A stretch of 64,000 nucleotides of DNA from an uncultured Bacteroidales bacterium (GCA_900317125.1 ONFR01000006.1:50067-114066); one strand, 5' to 3'. Positions 17,701 to 26,623 are shown, counted from the stretch's first letter. The notes: generated by a model from the sequence alone, not told the origin. Made by a program: numbers and translations.

Positions 17701-18240
17701 ATGATACAATTAACAGACCTTTCGCAATCCGACCATCCGCATTTCGCCAAAGATCTATTCGAGTCGGCCTTCCCCGACGAAGAACGACCTCCTTTCGGGG
17801 AGTTGAAGAATCGTAACAAAGACAAATTTCATTTCATGGTCGCCACCAACGACGACGGCGACGAACCCATCGGCATCCTCACCTACTGGACCTTCGACGA
17901 GTTCATCTACATCGAGCACTTCGCCATCGACGAAGACCTTCGCAACCAAGGTCTCGGCAAGGCCGTCTTTCTGAACTTCCTCTCGCAGCAGAAACAGCAG
18001 GTGGTGCTCGAAGTAGAGCATCCCCACGACGAAACCTCCGAGCATCGTATTGAATTCTACGCAAGTATGGGGCTCTACACCAACCCGCAGGACTACCTCC
18101 AGCCTTCCTATCATGGCGACCAAGTCACTGTGCCAATGATTATTATGACAAAGTACGAGTTAGACGATGACGAATTCGACGAAATTCGCGAAATTCTCTA
18201 CCGCGAAGTGTACAAATGCAAGCCCTCAAACATGCGTTAA
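17701..18240 (+). CDS. GNAT family N-acetyltransferase
   Basis: A 179-residue acetyl-CoA-dependent acyltransferase. The acetyl-CoA motif A is visible as IEHFAIDEDLRNQGLGKAVFLNFL (Q-x-x-G-x-G/A type, NQGLGK). VVLEVEHP follows as the next strand, and EHRIEFYASMGLYTN as motif B. The substrate is unknown. The start codon directly abuts the repeat array. The acidic C-terminal tail (ELDDDEFDEIREIL) is unlike typical small GNATs. Confidence 0.88.
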   Translation: MIQLTDLSQSDHPHFAKDLFESAFPDEERPPFGELKNRNKDKFHFMVATNDDGDEPIGILTYWTFDEFIYIEHFAIDEDLRNQGLGKAVFLNFLSQQKQQVVLEVEHPHDETSEHRIEFYASMGLYTNPQDYLQPSYHGDQVTVPMIIMTKYELDDDEFDEIREILYREVYKCKPSNMR

Positions 18241-18316
18241 GCAAAAAAAATGCATTATCTAAACCACATGATGATACGACTTTAACGCGTCAAGGCGTAA
18301 AAAAAGCAAAAAAAAA

Positions 18317-18347
18317 TTTGGTGAGTCGAAAAAAAGTCGTATCTTTG
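18317..18347 (+). promoter_or_regulatory. Consensus promoter for tRNA-Arg
   Basis: TTTG at 18317-18320 and TATCTTTG at 18340-18347, separated by exactly 19 bp, match the Bacteroidota -33/-7 consensus. It lies 38 bp before the tRNA 5' end. Confidence 0.85.
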
Positions 18348-18385
18348 CAACCGCTTTCGAGGAAAGAACGACAAAGCAAACGGAT

Positions 18386-18459
18386 GGCTCCTTAGCTCAA
18401 CTGAATAGAGCATCTGACTACGGATCAGAAGGTTGCAGGTTTGAATCCTGCAGGAGTCA
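18386..18459 (+). tRNA. tRNA-Arg (anticodon ACG)
   Basis: A full cloverleaf folds by eye. The acceptor is GGCTCCT/AGGAGTC with one G-T pair, the D stem GCTC/GAGC, and the anticodon stem TCTGA/TCAGA with loop CTACGGA (anticodon ACG). The T stem is GCAGG/CCTGC with loop TTTGAAT. The discriminator base is A and CCA is not encoded. It reads CGN arginine codons after A34 is deaminated to inosine. Confidence 0.97.
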
Positions 18460-18469
18460 CAAAAACAAC

Positions 18470-18500
18470 AAGGCACACCTCCAAAAGGCGTGCCTTTCTT
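18470..18500 (+). terminator. Intrinsic terminator after tRNA-Arg
   Basis: AAGGCACACC and GGCGTGCCTT pair over 10 bp with one mismatch, loop TCCAAAA, followed by TTCTTCTTT. Confidence 0.8.
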
Positions 18501-18806
18501 CTTTATATCAGATACCCCATGCCCAGGTTGCTTCATCCCACGCAGGTCATTAGCGATAAGGTCGTACTTTCCCCTCTATATACTTTCTATTTTGTTTCTA
18601 CTTCTTTTCTCTTTTATTTCTTGTGCATAAATAATGGCTGAAATTTTGGTAGGGTTTATAACGCTGGAACAACGACCGTTTTGCATATCTCCTGCAGCGT
18701 TTTTGGTATCCTATTGTCAGATTCATAATTTTTATTTGCAGCAGTGTAGTTTTTTCGATTCTTTTTACGTTCTTATAGCGAAACTGCAAATTTGTTTAAT
18801 TTAATT
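18501..18806. other. Intergenic region without recognised gene
   Basis: An AT-rich 306-bp spacer between the tRNA terminator and the C10-peptidase operon. It presumably contains the operon promoter, but I see no convincing TTTG/TAnnTTTG pair. Confidence 0.5.
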
Positions 18807-20537
18807 ATGTATTTAATGCGAAGATTTGTTTTAGTTGCTTCTATGCTTTTGACTTCGTTTGCCATATCGGCGCAAACGTTTGTGTCCACGACTCCCGGCA
18901 ACCGCAATGTGCTTATTGAGGAATACACTGGTGTCAGCTGTCAGTATTGCCCTCTGGGACACAAGGCCATCGATTTCACCCTCAAGTCCTTTCCGGGCAG
19001 GGCTTTTGCCATCAACATTCATCAGGGTGTTTTTGCTTCACAGTTCTCCACACAGTGGGGCAATGCTCTGGCCAACCAAGCCAGTGTTCAGAGCTATCCC
19101 TCTTCTACTTTGAACCGCCATGCATTCAGCAGTGGTACAATCCAGATTGATCCAGGTCAGTCATATCCCTGCGCTTTGCAAATGATGGATAAGCCGGCGC
19201 CTGTCAATGTCGCTGCCACGGTCGACATCGACCCGGTTACCCGTTTGATGGTTGTGAAGGTGGAGGTGTATTATCCCGGCAATGGTCCAGGAGATTTCAA
19301 TATGCTCAATGTGGCGTTGGTCCAGAATAATGTGTTGGGGAACCAAACAGGCGGGTCGCAATTCTACCCTGAAAATATGGTGAACGGCCAATACCGGCAC
19401 ATGCACATACTCCGCCACCTACTCACTGGCCAGTGGGGCGACACCATTCACAATGTTTCTGCCGGGTCGTTCTTCACTAAAGAGTATGCCTATGTTGTGC
19501 CTCAGCAGATTGGCGACCTCGCCATCGATAATATGGACAACCTGAGTGTCGTCGTATTTGTGTGTCAGGACAGGAAAGAGGTACTCAACGTGTGTGAGGC
19601 CATTCGCAAAAGCGACAAGGCTTATGTTGCCTACGGTGCCGAGGGCGGATATGAATGCTCGCTCGACTACCATCCATACGTCTCGGTGGTCAATCCCACG
19701 GACAAGCCTGTCAGTGACCTCCGCTTTGAGATTAATGGCACCAGTGTTGTGCGCCATAAGACCATTGCCCCCTACACCGCCGACACAGTACAGGTGGTAT
19801 CCTACAGCATAGCCGACATGCCCGCCATCCATCAACAATATGGCGAAACGGTTAGCGTCCGGCTTACGGGCTACACGACCAATGGCTCACAGGTGAATGT
19901 CAGCGGCAACGCCTTAAGTATCGACTATGCCAATGTGGACGTATACACAGCAGAGGGTCCCTTGACATTGAGCATCAAATACGACAGTTATCCGCAGGAG
20001 GTGACCTTCTCGCTGGCGGGCATCGCCGACTGTCAGTACTACTATCGTGTCACTGGCACTAGCAACGATGAAGGCAAAACGGTCAACTACACCCTTTCGC
20101 CCGCTACAGCTGGTCTTTATAGACTCAAATTGGTGGACGTAGGTGCTGACGGTCTGAATGGAACGGTGACAGTCACCGATGCTGCACACAACACCCTCTT
20201 CAGCCGCAGTGCCAAAGACTTGATGGTTTGGGACAACTACTATTTCAATATCACAACCCCCGGCACCGACGGTCCGATAGGTACCGTAGTGGGAATAGAA
20301 GAGCCTGATACCCAGACTGCGGAATGGAACGTATGGCCCAATCCGGTGAGCGATGTGCTCCACATCTCGTATGGCCCCGAAATCCGTCGTGTCGATGTCC
20401 TGGACCTTTCAGGACGAGTGCAGGCCACCTCTACAGGTCGTGAGGTCAATGTCTCAGCCTTGCCCGCCGGTCTATACATCCTCCGTGTGGTTACAGCCGA
20501 GGGCGTTATGGCAAAGAAAATCGTTAAACAAAAATAA
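18807..20537 (+). CDS. Omp28-like secreted protein with CxxC motif and T9SS type A domain
   Basis: The 576-residue protein heads the peptidase operon. It has a signal peptide (VASMLLTSFAISAQ). The mature N-terminus, VLIEEYTGVSCQYCPLGHKAIDF, matches Omp28-related proteins, which carry a thioredoxin-like CxxC (C45, C48 from the ATG at 18807; 18816 is an alternative start). A beta-rich middle follows. The last 75 residues are a type A sorting domain: VWPNPVSDVLHI, VDVLDLSGRV and LPAGLYILRVVTAEG, ending in KIVKQK. It is 18 nt from the next gene. Its adjacency to two cysteine peptidases makes a redox or folding role attractive, but that is inference. Confidence 0.85.
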   Translation: MYLMRRFVLVASMLLTSFAISAQTFVSTTPGNRNVLIEEYTGVSCQYCPLGHKAIDFTLKSFPGRAFAINIHQGVFASQFSTQWGNALANQASVQSYPSSTLNRHAFSSGTIQIDPGQSYPCALQMMDKPAPVNVAATVDIDPVTRLMVVKVEVYYPGNGPGDFNMLNVALVQNNVLGNQTGGSQFYPENMVNGQYRHMHILRHLLTGQWGDTIHNVSAGSFFTKEYAYVVPQQIGDLAIDNMDNLSVVVFVCQDRKEVLNVCEAIRKSDKAYVAYGAEGGYECSLDYHPYVSVVNPTDKPVSDLRFEINGTSVVRHKTIAPYTADTVQVVSYSIADMPAIHQQYGETVSVRLTGYTTNGSQVNVSGNALSIDYANVDVYTAEGPLTLSIKYDSYPQEVTFSLAGIADCQYYYRVTGTSNDEGKTVNYTLSPATAGLYRLKLVDVGADGLNGTVTVTDAAHNTLFSRSAKDLMVWDNYYFNITTPGTDGPIGTVVGIEEPDTQTAEWNVWPNPVSDVLHISYGPEIRRVDVLDLSGRVQATSTGREVNVSALPAGLYILRVVTAEGVMAKKIVKQK

Positions 20538-20555
20538 TATTAATACTACACTACA

Positions 20556-21044
20556 ATGAAGAACATAATTCGATTATTCATGGCGAGCATGATGGCCCTG
20601 GCAACCATTGGCTTTGCGTCTTGCGAAAAGGAACCTGCCAACAACAATCAACCCAACGGCAACACCACCCCGGAAGAGCCTGTCTACGAAACCCTTGTTG
20701 GAACCGAATGGGAAGGCACCTATTCCACCACAACCCAAACACAGTATGGCGCCGTGCCATGCATCATCCACTGGACGGTCGACTTCCTTCGCGACGGACG
20801 CGGCGAAGTGATGTTCTGGCTGGAAAGCCAGGCCTTCGATTCTGACCAGTATTCGTGGCAGATGACCTACACCTACGACGGACACAATGCCGGTGTCATC
20901 ACCGACGAGGACGGCAACTGGCCTTTCACATGCGACCCCTACAACCGGACCATGAATGTGACCCTCCAGTTCAGAACCCAGCACGAAGAGGGTGGCCAGA
21001 TGTTCACCTACGGAGGCCCCACAACGCTTCACCAGACAAGATAG
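20556..21044 (+). CDS. Small lipoprotein A of the C10-peptidase operon
   Basis: A 162-residue predicted lipoprotein with lipobox GFASC (Cys 23), then a Pro/Asn-rich linker and one compact domain. It is a clear paralog of the product of 24995-25480. Shared features, in order, are a TEWEGTY/TSWQGVY opening, a VPCIIHWTVDF/LPCVLTWTIDF strand, TYTYDGHNAG/TYTYDGHKGE, the DPYNRT/DPVNRT turn, and the C-terminal TTLHQTR/TTFHQIR. It sits 27 nt before a C10 peptidase gene. In Bacteroides fragilis, C10 peptidases are known to be encoded next to lipoprotein inhibitors, so a cognate inhibitor is a reasonable hypothesis. No homology to those inhibitors is claimed. Confidence 0.75.
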   Translation: MKNIIRLFMASMMALATIGFASCEKEPANNNQPNGNTTPEEPVYETLVGTEWEGTYSTTTQTQYGAVPCIIHWTVDFLRDGRGEVMFWLESQAFDSDQYSWQMTYTYDGHNAGVITDEDGNWPFTCDPYNRTMNVTLQFRTQHEEGGQMFTYGGPTTLHQTR

Positions 21045-21071
21045 TCAACACCGATTTGCATATCACGAACG

Positions 21072-23000
21072 ATGAAAAAGATTCTATTCATCATTGCTCT
21101 GTTTGCAATCGACCTCACACTCCATGCCGCCCCCGTCAGTGCGGGCAAAGCGGCAGCCGTGGCGCAGTCCTTCCTGAAACAGACCCTACAAGTCAAACAG
21201 TCCGTCAACCTTGAGTTGCGTAAATGGGACTACGATGCTGTCTACCTGTTCACCCTTCCTCAAGGGGGATGGGTGATGGTGTCAGCAGACGACTGCGCCC
21301 GCCCGATACTGGCATATTCCTTGACCGGCACACTCCACACCGATGCCTTGCCTGCGGCCATGCAGAACATTGTGAGTGTTTACCAGCAGGAGATTGCACT
21401 TGCCCGCAGCGCCAAGGATATCCGCTGTCATGAGGAGTGGGATATGTTGGCCGAAGGCCTGTCTCTGCAAAGTGTGGAGGAAGAGGAGGTGGGTCCCCTG
21501 TTGACTACCCAATGGTTCCAGAAATCGCCCTACAACCAGCTCTGCCCTGGCTATACGATGACAGGCTGTGTGGCTACCGCCATGGCCCAGGTGATGAAAT
21601 ACTGGAACTATCCCGCTTTCGGGCGTGGAAGCCATTCCTACACCGACGATTCCGGCTATGGCACCCAAAGTGCCGACTTTGGCAACACTCGTTACGACTG
21701 GGTGAACATGCCCAACCGCCTGACAGGAAGCTCTACTGCCGCCGAGAAGACAGCCGTGGCCACACTCATGTACCACTGCGGCGTAAGCGTCAACATGCAC
21801 TATTCCACTGTCTATAGTGGCACAACCCTTGTCAAATGTGCAACCGCCTTGCCCGATTATTTCCGCTATAACCGCCACGATATACGTTATCGTGCAAAGG
21901 GTCAGATGAGCAACGACGCATGGACCGACACCCTGATTGCCGAGCTCCGTCTGTTCCATCCTATCCTGTACGGAGGCAATGGCCCCTCTGGTGGGCATTG
22001 TTTTATATGCGATGGCTTCAATGCACAGCGATACCTCCACTTCAACCTTGGCGAGGAAGGGGAGGGCGATGGCTACTATCAAGTCGGTGCCATCACCTAT
22101 GGTGCATATTCTTTCAACCAGGCCAACGATGCCATTTTGGGATTGCATCCCGAATATGGCCTCTATCTCAATGAGGAGACGGTGAGTTTCACCCGCAATG
22201 CTGCCCAGCGGCAGGTATGGTTCAGCACCAGCGACACGGTCGATGCCCCTTGGACGGCCGTCGTGTCCGACAACTGGATTCAAATCAGCAACACCGATTT
22301 CGATCATCTTGGACAAGTCACCGTCAATGTCTCCGAGAACACCACGGGTATGGAACGCACGGGAACTGTGCTTTTCACCCAAGGGAACCTTTCGGTTACA
22401 CTTAATGTAGTTCAGGAAGCCTACGATCCGGCCACCGACTACTGTCCTCTGACCGTGGAGATGGAGAACACCCACAACGAACCCTGGGCAGGAGATGCGC
22501 ACCTGAGTTTTGAATCACCCAGTGGCACAGTGTACGGCATTGCCCAGCATACCACCAACAGTCGCACCAGCACGACCACCATCAGTGTCGCCCCTCATGA
22601 TGTCATGGTACGCTGGCATCCTGGTGGCGCGCTGGACCGCTATATCAACTACAAGATCAAGAACAGGCATGGAGAAACACTGGTTGAGGTCAATAATGCC
22701 TACTTCGATGGCGATGACGCCCTCATAGTGTGGCCCTGCAATCGTCTTGGTATAGACGATCCGCAGGAGGTGAAGCCGGAATGGTGTGTGTCGCCCAATC
22801 CCACAACGGGACAGATAACCGTCACAGGCGGAATCGGTAACGGACAGCTTGTACGCCTAGAGGTATTGGATGCCGCGGGTCGTGTGCTGCTGCACACTGT
22901 TGGAACTACCGCCGACCTTACCCATGTCGGCACAGGCGTATTCTACGTAAGGATTATAACCGACAGTACTGTCACAATAAAGAAAGTGTTAAAAGACTAA
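21072..23000 (+). CDS. C10 (streptopain-family) peptidase 1 with BACON and T9SS domains; altered active site
   Basis: A 642-residue secreted protein. It has a signal peptide and a Spi-like propeptide region (about 20-140, with GWVMVSADDCARPILAYS). The C10 core keeps the oxyanion Gln in WFQKSPYN, the nucleophile C166 in TGCVATAMAQVMKYW, and H309 in GGHCFICDGF. A BACON domain follows (about 365-450), then a beta domain and a type A sorting domain (SPNPTTGQITV to IKKVLKD). Oddly, the usual NWGWGG after the catalytic His is NLGEEG, so both tryptophans are lost (L326, E328). In streptopain the first of them, W357, contributes to the active site, so activity may be reduced or changed. Four nucleotides separate it from the next peptidase gene. 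Confidence 0.9.
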   Translation: MKKILFIIALFAIDLTLHAAPVSAGKAAAVAQSFLKQTLQVKQSVNLELRKWDYDAVYLFTLPQGGWVMVSADDCARPILAYSLTGTLHTDALPAAMQNIVSVYQQEIALARSAKDIRCHEEWDMLAEGLSLQSVEEEEVGPLLTTQWFQKSPYNQLCPGYTMTGCVATAMAQVMKYWNYPAFGRGSHSYTDDSGYGTQSADFGNTRYDWVNMPNRLTGSSTAAEKTAVATLMYHCGVSVNMHYSTVYSGTTLVKCATALPDYFRYNRHDIRYRAKGQMSNDAWTDTLIAELRLFHPILYGGNGPSGGHCFICDGFNAQRYLHFNLGEEGEGDGYYQVGAITYGAYSFNQANDAILGLHPEYGLYLNEETVSFTRNAAQRQVWFSTSDTVDAPWTAVVSDNWIQISNTDFDHLGQVTVNVSENTTGMERTGTVLFTQGNLSVTLNVVQEAYDPATDYCPLTVEMENTHNEPWAGDAHLSFESPSGTVYGIAQHTTNSRTSTTTISVAPHDVMVRWHPGGALDRYINYKIKNRHGETLVEVNNAYFDGDDALIVWPCNRLGIDDPQEVKPEWCVSPNPTTGQITVTGGIGNGQLVRLEVLDAAGRVLLHTVGTTADLTHVGTGVFYVRIITDSTVTIKKVLKD

Positions 23001-23004
23001 GCCC

Positions 23005-24975
23005 ATGAAAAAGACGCTCATTCTTATGTCGATGTGCCTGTTGGTCATGGCTGCTGCGGCCAAACCGGTGACGCAAAAAGAAGCCGCCTGCGTGGCCAAC
23101 CGTTTCTGGCAGACAGTACTTCATGGCGAAGGACAAGTGCATCTGTGTCCTTGGCAGTACTACCAGGTCTACCTGTTCGTGGGCGAACATCAGGGGTTTG
23201 TTCTGGTGTCGGCTGACGACTGTGCACGCCCCATAATAGCCTACTCGCTTCATGGCAGGTTATCGCCTGATTCATTGCCTGTGCAGGTGTCGGAAAGAAT
23301 GGAAGCCTACTGTGGACTGATTGCCGACGGAATCCGCCAGCAGGTGACGCCTACGTCCGCCGATGCTTCACGGTGGGAGCAACTACTCAGTGGCAACCTG
23401 CCAAAGGATGGTGACAACGACGACCGCATCGGTCCGCTGTTGGAAACTCATTGGCACCAGAACGGAGGCTATGCCCTGCTCACTCCCCAACACACCCCCA
23501 CAGGCTGTGCAGCTACAGCACAGGCTCAGATGATGCGCTACTGGCGTTATCCCGCCTTCGGCCATGGCAACGAGTCCTACAACTGTCCGCCCTATGGCGC
23601 CCAGTCGGCCGATTTCTCCCACACCCTCTACGACTGGGCCAACATGCCCGACAAGGTTACCACTGGCAGTCCCTACCAACAGCAGTTGGCCGTCTCGACC
23701 TTGATGTACCATGTAGGCGTAAGCCTCCACATGGGCTATGCCGAGGGAGGGAGCGGTGCCGCAGGATTGGTGGGCCATCCGGGTACACCCAGTATCGACA
23801 ACTCGCTTAAAGACTACTTCTACTATAGTCGTAAAATGCGCCCCATATACAGAACCGATGGTTACACCGACCAGCGGTGGGCCGACAGCCTTGTTACCGA
23901 GCTGCGTCTGCAACACCCCATCATCTATTGCGGCGTGGCTCCCGAAGGCGGACACGGCTTTGTGTGCGACGGCTATGAGTACCGCAACGGACAAGTCTTC
24001 TTCCATTTCAATTTCGGCTGGAGCGGCAACGGTGACGGCTACTACACCGTCGACGACATTTGCCCCAACGTCAGCCCGACAGGGCAAATAGGCTCCATCT
24101 ACCATTTCAATCAAAGCAACCAAGCACTGCTCGGTGCTGTGCCTGACTATGGCCTCCATGTCAGCGACACATTGCTCACCTTCACCCGCGACGGTGGCAG
24201 CAGCCAATTGTTCTTCTGCAGCATCGACACCTCCGCTTCGCCGTGGAGCGTCAGTGCCGACCAGCCTTGGGTGACTATTGAACGCAATGGTGTGGAACAT
24301 GTCGGGGCGGTTACCATTGCAGCCGACGAGAACACCACAGGCAGTGAGCGGCAGGCCACGGTTACCTTTACGCAGGACGGCCAAAGCATTTCGGTCGTTG
24401 TGGTGCAGACTTACTACACCCCTGACGATTACTGTCCCCTCACGGTTGTGATGGAAAGCACCCGCAATGGAGGATGGGAAGGCGGTGCCTACCTCAGCTT
24501 CGAGAGCCTTTCAGGTTACATCTACGGCACTGCGGCACTCTCGTCTGGCAGCAGCGCCACCGTCGAGGTGGGTGTGGCTCCCCATGACATTAATGTGGTG
24601 TTCCACCACGGCGGTAGCTCCGACCGCTTCATCAACTATCGTGTCCTCAACCGCTATGGCGAGGAACTAGTGGCTGTGGAATACGCGTTCATGAATGGTG
24701 GCACGCACTTCATCGAATGGCCGTGCGCCCATCTGGGCATCGAAGAGCGTTCCGCAGAAACCTTGTCCTGCCAGGTGTGGCCCAATCCCGTCCACGATGT
24801 GCTGCATATCGAAGCCGCCACCCTGCTGCGTGCCGAGCTGTACGACACCTACGGACGGCGTGTGGCATCGACTACGGGCAGTGATGTCGACCTGTCCGGT
24901 CTGCCCGCAGGCATCTATATCTTCCGTGCCGTTAGCGACAGCGGTGTGTTCGAATCCAGAATAATCAAACAATAA
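23005..24975 (+). CDS. C10 (streptopain-family) peptidase 2 with BACON and T9SS domains
   Basis: A 656-residue paralog of the preceding gene with the same layout: signal peptide, propeptide (GFVLVSADDCARPIIAYS), C10 core, BACON domain, beta domain, type A sorting domain ending RIIKQ. Active-site residues are the Gln in HWHQNGGY, C168 in TGCAATAQAQMMRYW, H317 in GGHGFVCDGY, and NFGWSG, in which the second Trp is kept (W339) but the first is Phe (F337). The protein is expected to be exported by the T9SS, anchored or released, and activated by propeptide removal. It shares extensive similarity with peptidase 1, indicating tandem duplication followed by divergence. Confidence 0.92.
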   Translation: MKKTLILMSMCLLVMAAAAKPVTQKEAACVANRFWQTVLHGEGQVHLCPWQYYQVYLFVGEHQGFVLVSADDCARPIIAYSLHGRLSPDSLPVQVSERMEAYCGLIADGIRQQVTPTSADASRWEQLLSGNLPKDGDNDDRIGPLLETHWHQNGGYALLTPQHTPTGCAATAQAQMMRYWRYPAFGHGNESYNCPPYGAQSADFSHTLYDWANMPDKVTTGSPYQQQLAVSTLMYHVGVSLHMGYAEGGSGAAGLVGHPGTPSIDNSLKDYFYYSRKMRPIYRTDGYTDQRWADSLVTELRLQHPIIYCGVAPEGGHGFVCDGYEYRNGQVFFHFNFGWSGNGDGYYTVDDICPNVSPTGQIGSIYHFNQSNQALLGAVPDYGLHVSDTLLTFTRDGGSSQLFFCSIDTSASPWSVSADQPWVTIERNGVEHVGAVTIAADENTTGSERQATVTFTQDGQSISVVVVQTYYTPDDYCPLTVVMESTRNGGWEGGAYLSFESLSGYIYGTAALSSGSSATVEVGVAPHDINVVFHHGGSSDRFINYRVLNRYGEELVAVEYAFMNGGTHFIEWPCAHLGIEERSAETLSCQVWPNPVHDVLHIEAATLLRAELYDTYGRRVASTTGSDVDLSGLPAGIYIFRAVSDSGVFESRIIKQ

Positions 24976-24994
24976 TCATAAAATACACAAACAG

Positions 24995-25480
24995 ATGAAA
25001 AAACTCCTTCTATTGACTTTGACGGCTGTTGCCGCCATCGCTTTCTCCTCCTGCGAGAAAGAGCCTGCAGCCAATAATCCTGCAGGTCCTTCCACGCCCG
25101 ACATCCCTACAACAATGGACATCGTGCGCACCTCCTGGCAAGGGGTCTACACCGGCACCGTTGTACACCCTCAGGCGGGCACGCTGCCGTGTGTCTTGAC
25201 CTGGACAATCGACTTTGTTGATGAGAGCAATGTGAGCATCCTTCTCGAGACGGTTACGGGTGGGCAACCCCAGCAGCCACAGGATATGGCCTGCACCTAT
25301 ACCTATGATGGACATAAGGGTGAGATTATCAGCGAAGAGGATGGCGAAGTGCAGCGTGACCCCTTCGAGATTGACCCCGTCAATCGCACCTTCACCATCG
25401 ACCTCCGCATCACTACAGGCTTCTCGCAGGAGAACCCGCAGGTTGTCGGCGGCCTCACCACATTCCATCAAATCAGATAG
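24995..25480 (+). CDS. Small lipoprotein B of the C10-peptidase operon
   Basis: A 161-residue predicted lipoprotein (lipobox AFSSC), 19 nt after peptidase 2. It is paralogous to lipoprotein A (20556-21044) over the whole mature domain, as described there, but its central part is diverged (EVQRDPFEIDP against NWPFTCDP). The arrangement lipoprotein A, peptidase 1, peptidase 2, lipoprotein B suggests that each peptidase has a matched lipoprotein. An inhibitor, immunity or chaperone role is inferred from position and from the precedent of lipoprotein inhibitors beside C10 peptidases in Bacteroides. Confidence 0.75.
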   Translation: MKKLLLLTLTAVAAIAFSSCEKEPAANNPAGPSTPDIPTTMDIVRTSWQGVYTGTVVHPQAGTLPCVLTWTIDFVDESNVSILLETVTGGQPQQPQDMACTYTYDGHKGEIISEEDGEVQRDPFEIDPVNRTFTIDLRITTGFSQENPQVVGGLTTFHQIR

Positions 25481-25521
25481 ACAATCAATCATTCAATAAT
25501 AACATTAAAAAGTAACACACA

Positions 25522-26304
25522 ATGAAAAAGAACATCTTCAGACTGCTATGCGTCACACTGCTGGCAGGCATGACATTCGCCTCATGCGAAAGAGAGAACA
25601 TCACACCCGGAAAGTACACCGTTACCGTCAATTCGGCCAACGAGCAGATGGGCAAGGCATACGGCGGTGGCCAGTATGATGCCGGTACAACCGTCCGTAT
25701 TTGGGGCACCCCGGAGGTCGGTTACCAGTTCGACCGTTGGAATGACGGCAACACCGACAATCCCCGCAACATCACTGTGGGTGGCGATGTGACCTACACG
25801 GCCTACTTCAAGGCCATCGGCTCCGACCCCGACACCACTGGTGGCGGTGGCGGCGAGACCCCGGGCCAATTCACTGCAACGGTTATCGTGGATGGAACCC
25901 CCTATAACGGCATTGCCCTCGTGAGCATGGGTCAGAGCGACAACCTCTTCAACCTTGCCGTCTATATCGGCGAGTCGGGTCCTGTTTTTGTCACGTACAT
26001 CCTCCCGCGTACTGGCAGCCAGACTATCAGCGATGGCATACAGAGCTTCTTCTATGAAAGCGAAAGCGACTTTGTCGAAACCGCACAGGGCAGCATCCCT
26101 CCCTATCTGACCGTGCCGTCGGCTGGATGCACCTACGACGTCAGTGTCACTGCTCTCGACATCACTGCCCAGACCGTAACCATGACGGCCAGTGGCACGA
26201 TGCTCGACATTGCCGCCGCCGAGGCAGGCCAGCACCGTTTGGTTCCCTTCTCGGTGTCGATAGACGGCTCGTTCCAGTATCCCGGCACACCTAATAATAA
26301 ATAA
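25522..26304 (+). CDS. Lipoprotein with InlB B-repeat-like domain
   Basis: A 260-residue predicted lipoprotein with lipobox TFASC (Cys 22). Residues about 32-96 form one InlB B-repeat-type unit: YTVTVNSANEQMG, AYGGGQYDAGTTVRIWGTP, GYQFDRWNDGNTDNPRNITV, TYTAYFKAIG. A Gly-rich linker (TTGGGGGETPG) leads to a C-terminal beta domain of about 140 residues that I do not recognise. It is the last gene of the peptidase operon and is followed by a terminator. It may be a surface-exposed binding protein; no enzymatic motif is visible. Confidence 0.75.
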   Translation: MKKNIFRLLCVTLLAGMTFASCERENITPGKYTVTVNSANEQMGKAYGGGQYDAGTTVRIWGTPEVGYQFDRWNDGNTDNPRNITVGGDVTYTAYFKAIGSDPDTTGGGGGETPGQFTATVIVDGTPYNGIALVSMGQSDNLFNLAVYIGESGPVFVTYILPRTGSQTISDGIQSFFYESESDFVETAQGSIPPYLTVPSAGCTYDVSVTALDITAQTVTMTASGTMLDIAAAEAGQHRLVPFSVSIDGSFQYPGTPNNK

Positions 26305-26458
26305 TGTTGATGTTTAATATGTTAATGCGCTAATTCGTTAATCGAGTAGCACATTGTTTTTCCACGGATCTCTTTTATCACAAGTGTTGTCTGTGTAAAA
26401 CGTGGAGAAAAAAAAGCACGCGTGATTAGTGGTAATTGTGGTTCTTCAGCGTGCGGGA

Positions 26459-26491
26459 GGGGCGGTCGTTTATGGCCGTCCTTCTTTTTTT
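26459..26491 (+). terminator. Intrinsic terminator of the C10-peptidase operon
   Basis: GGGCGGTC and GGCCGTCC pair over 8 bp with two G-T wobbles around a short loop, followed by TTCTTTTTTT. Outer GCACGC (26416) and GCGTGC (26449) can pair just upstream of it. Confidence 0.75.
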
Positions 26492-26623
26492 GTCTGGGTG
26501 TGTCACTTTTGGCACATCATGTGGCTCTAAACGTTAAAGTGTCTGAGGGGCAATAATACGCCCTTTTTGGCGTTATCGAAATGAAAGAATGAGTTATTTT
26601 GAATTCGTTAAATCCGTTGATGG

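Noticed and set aside
18386..18459. tRNA as an integration site
   Set aside because: No integrase gene and no repeated tRNA 3' end were found downstream; the following operon looks chromosomal.
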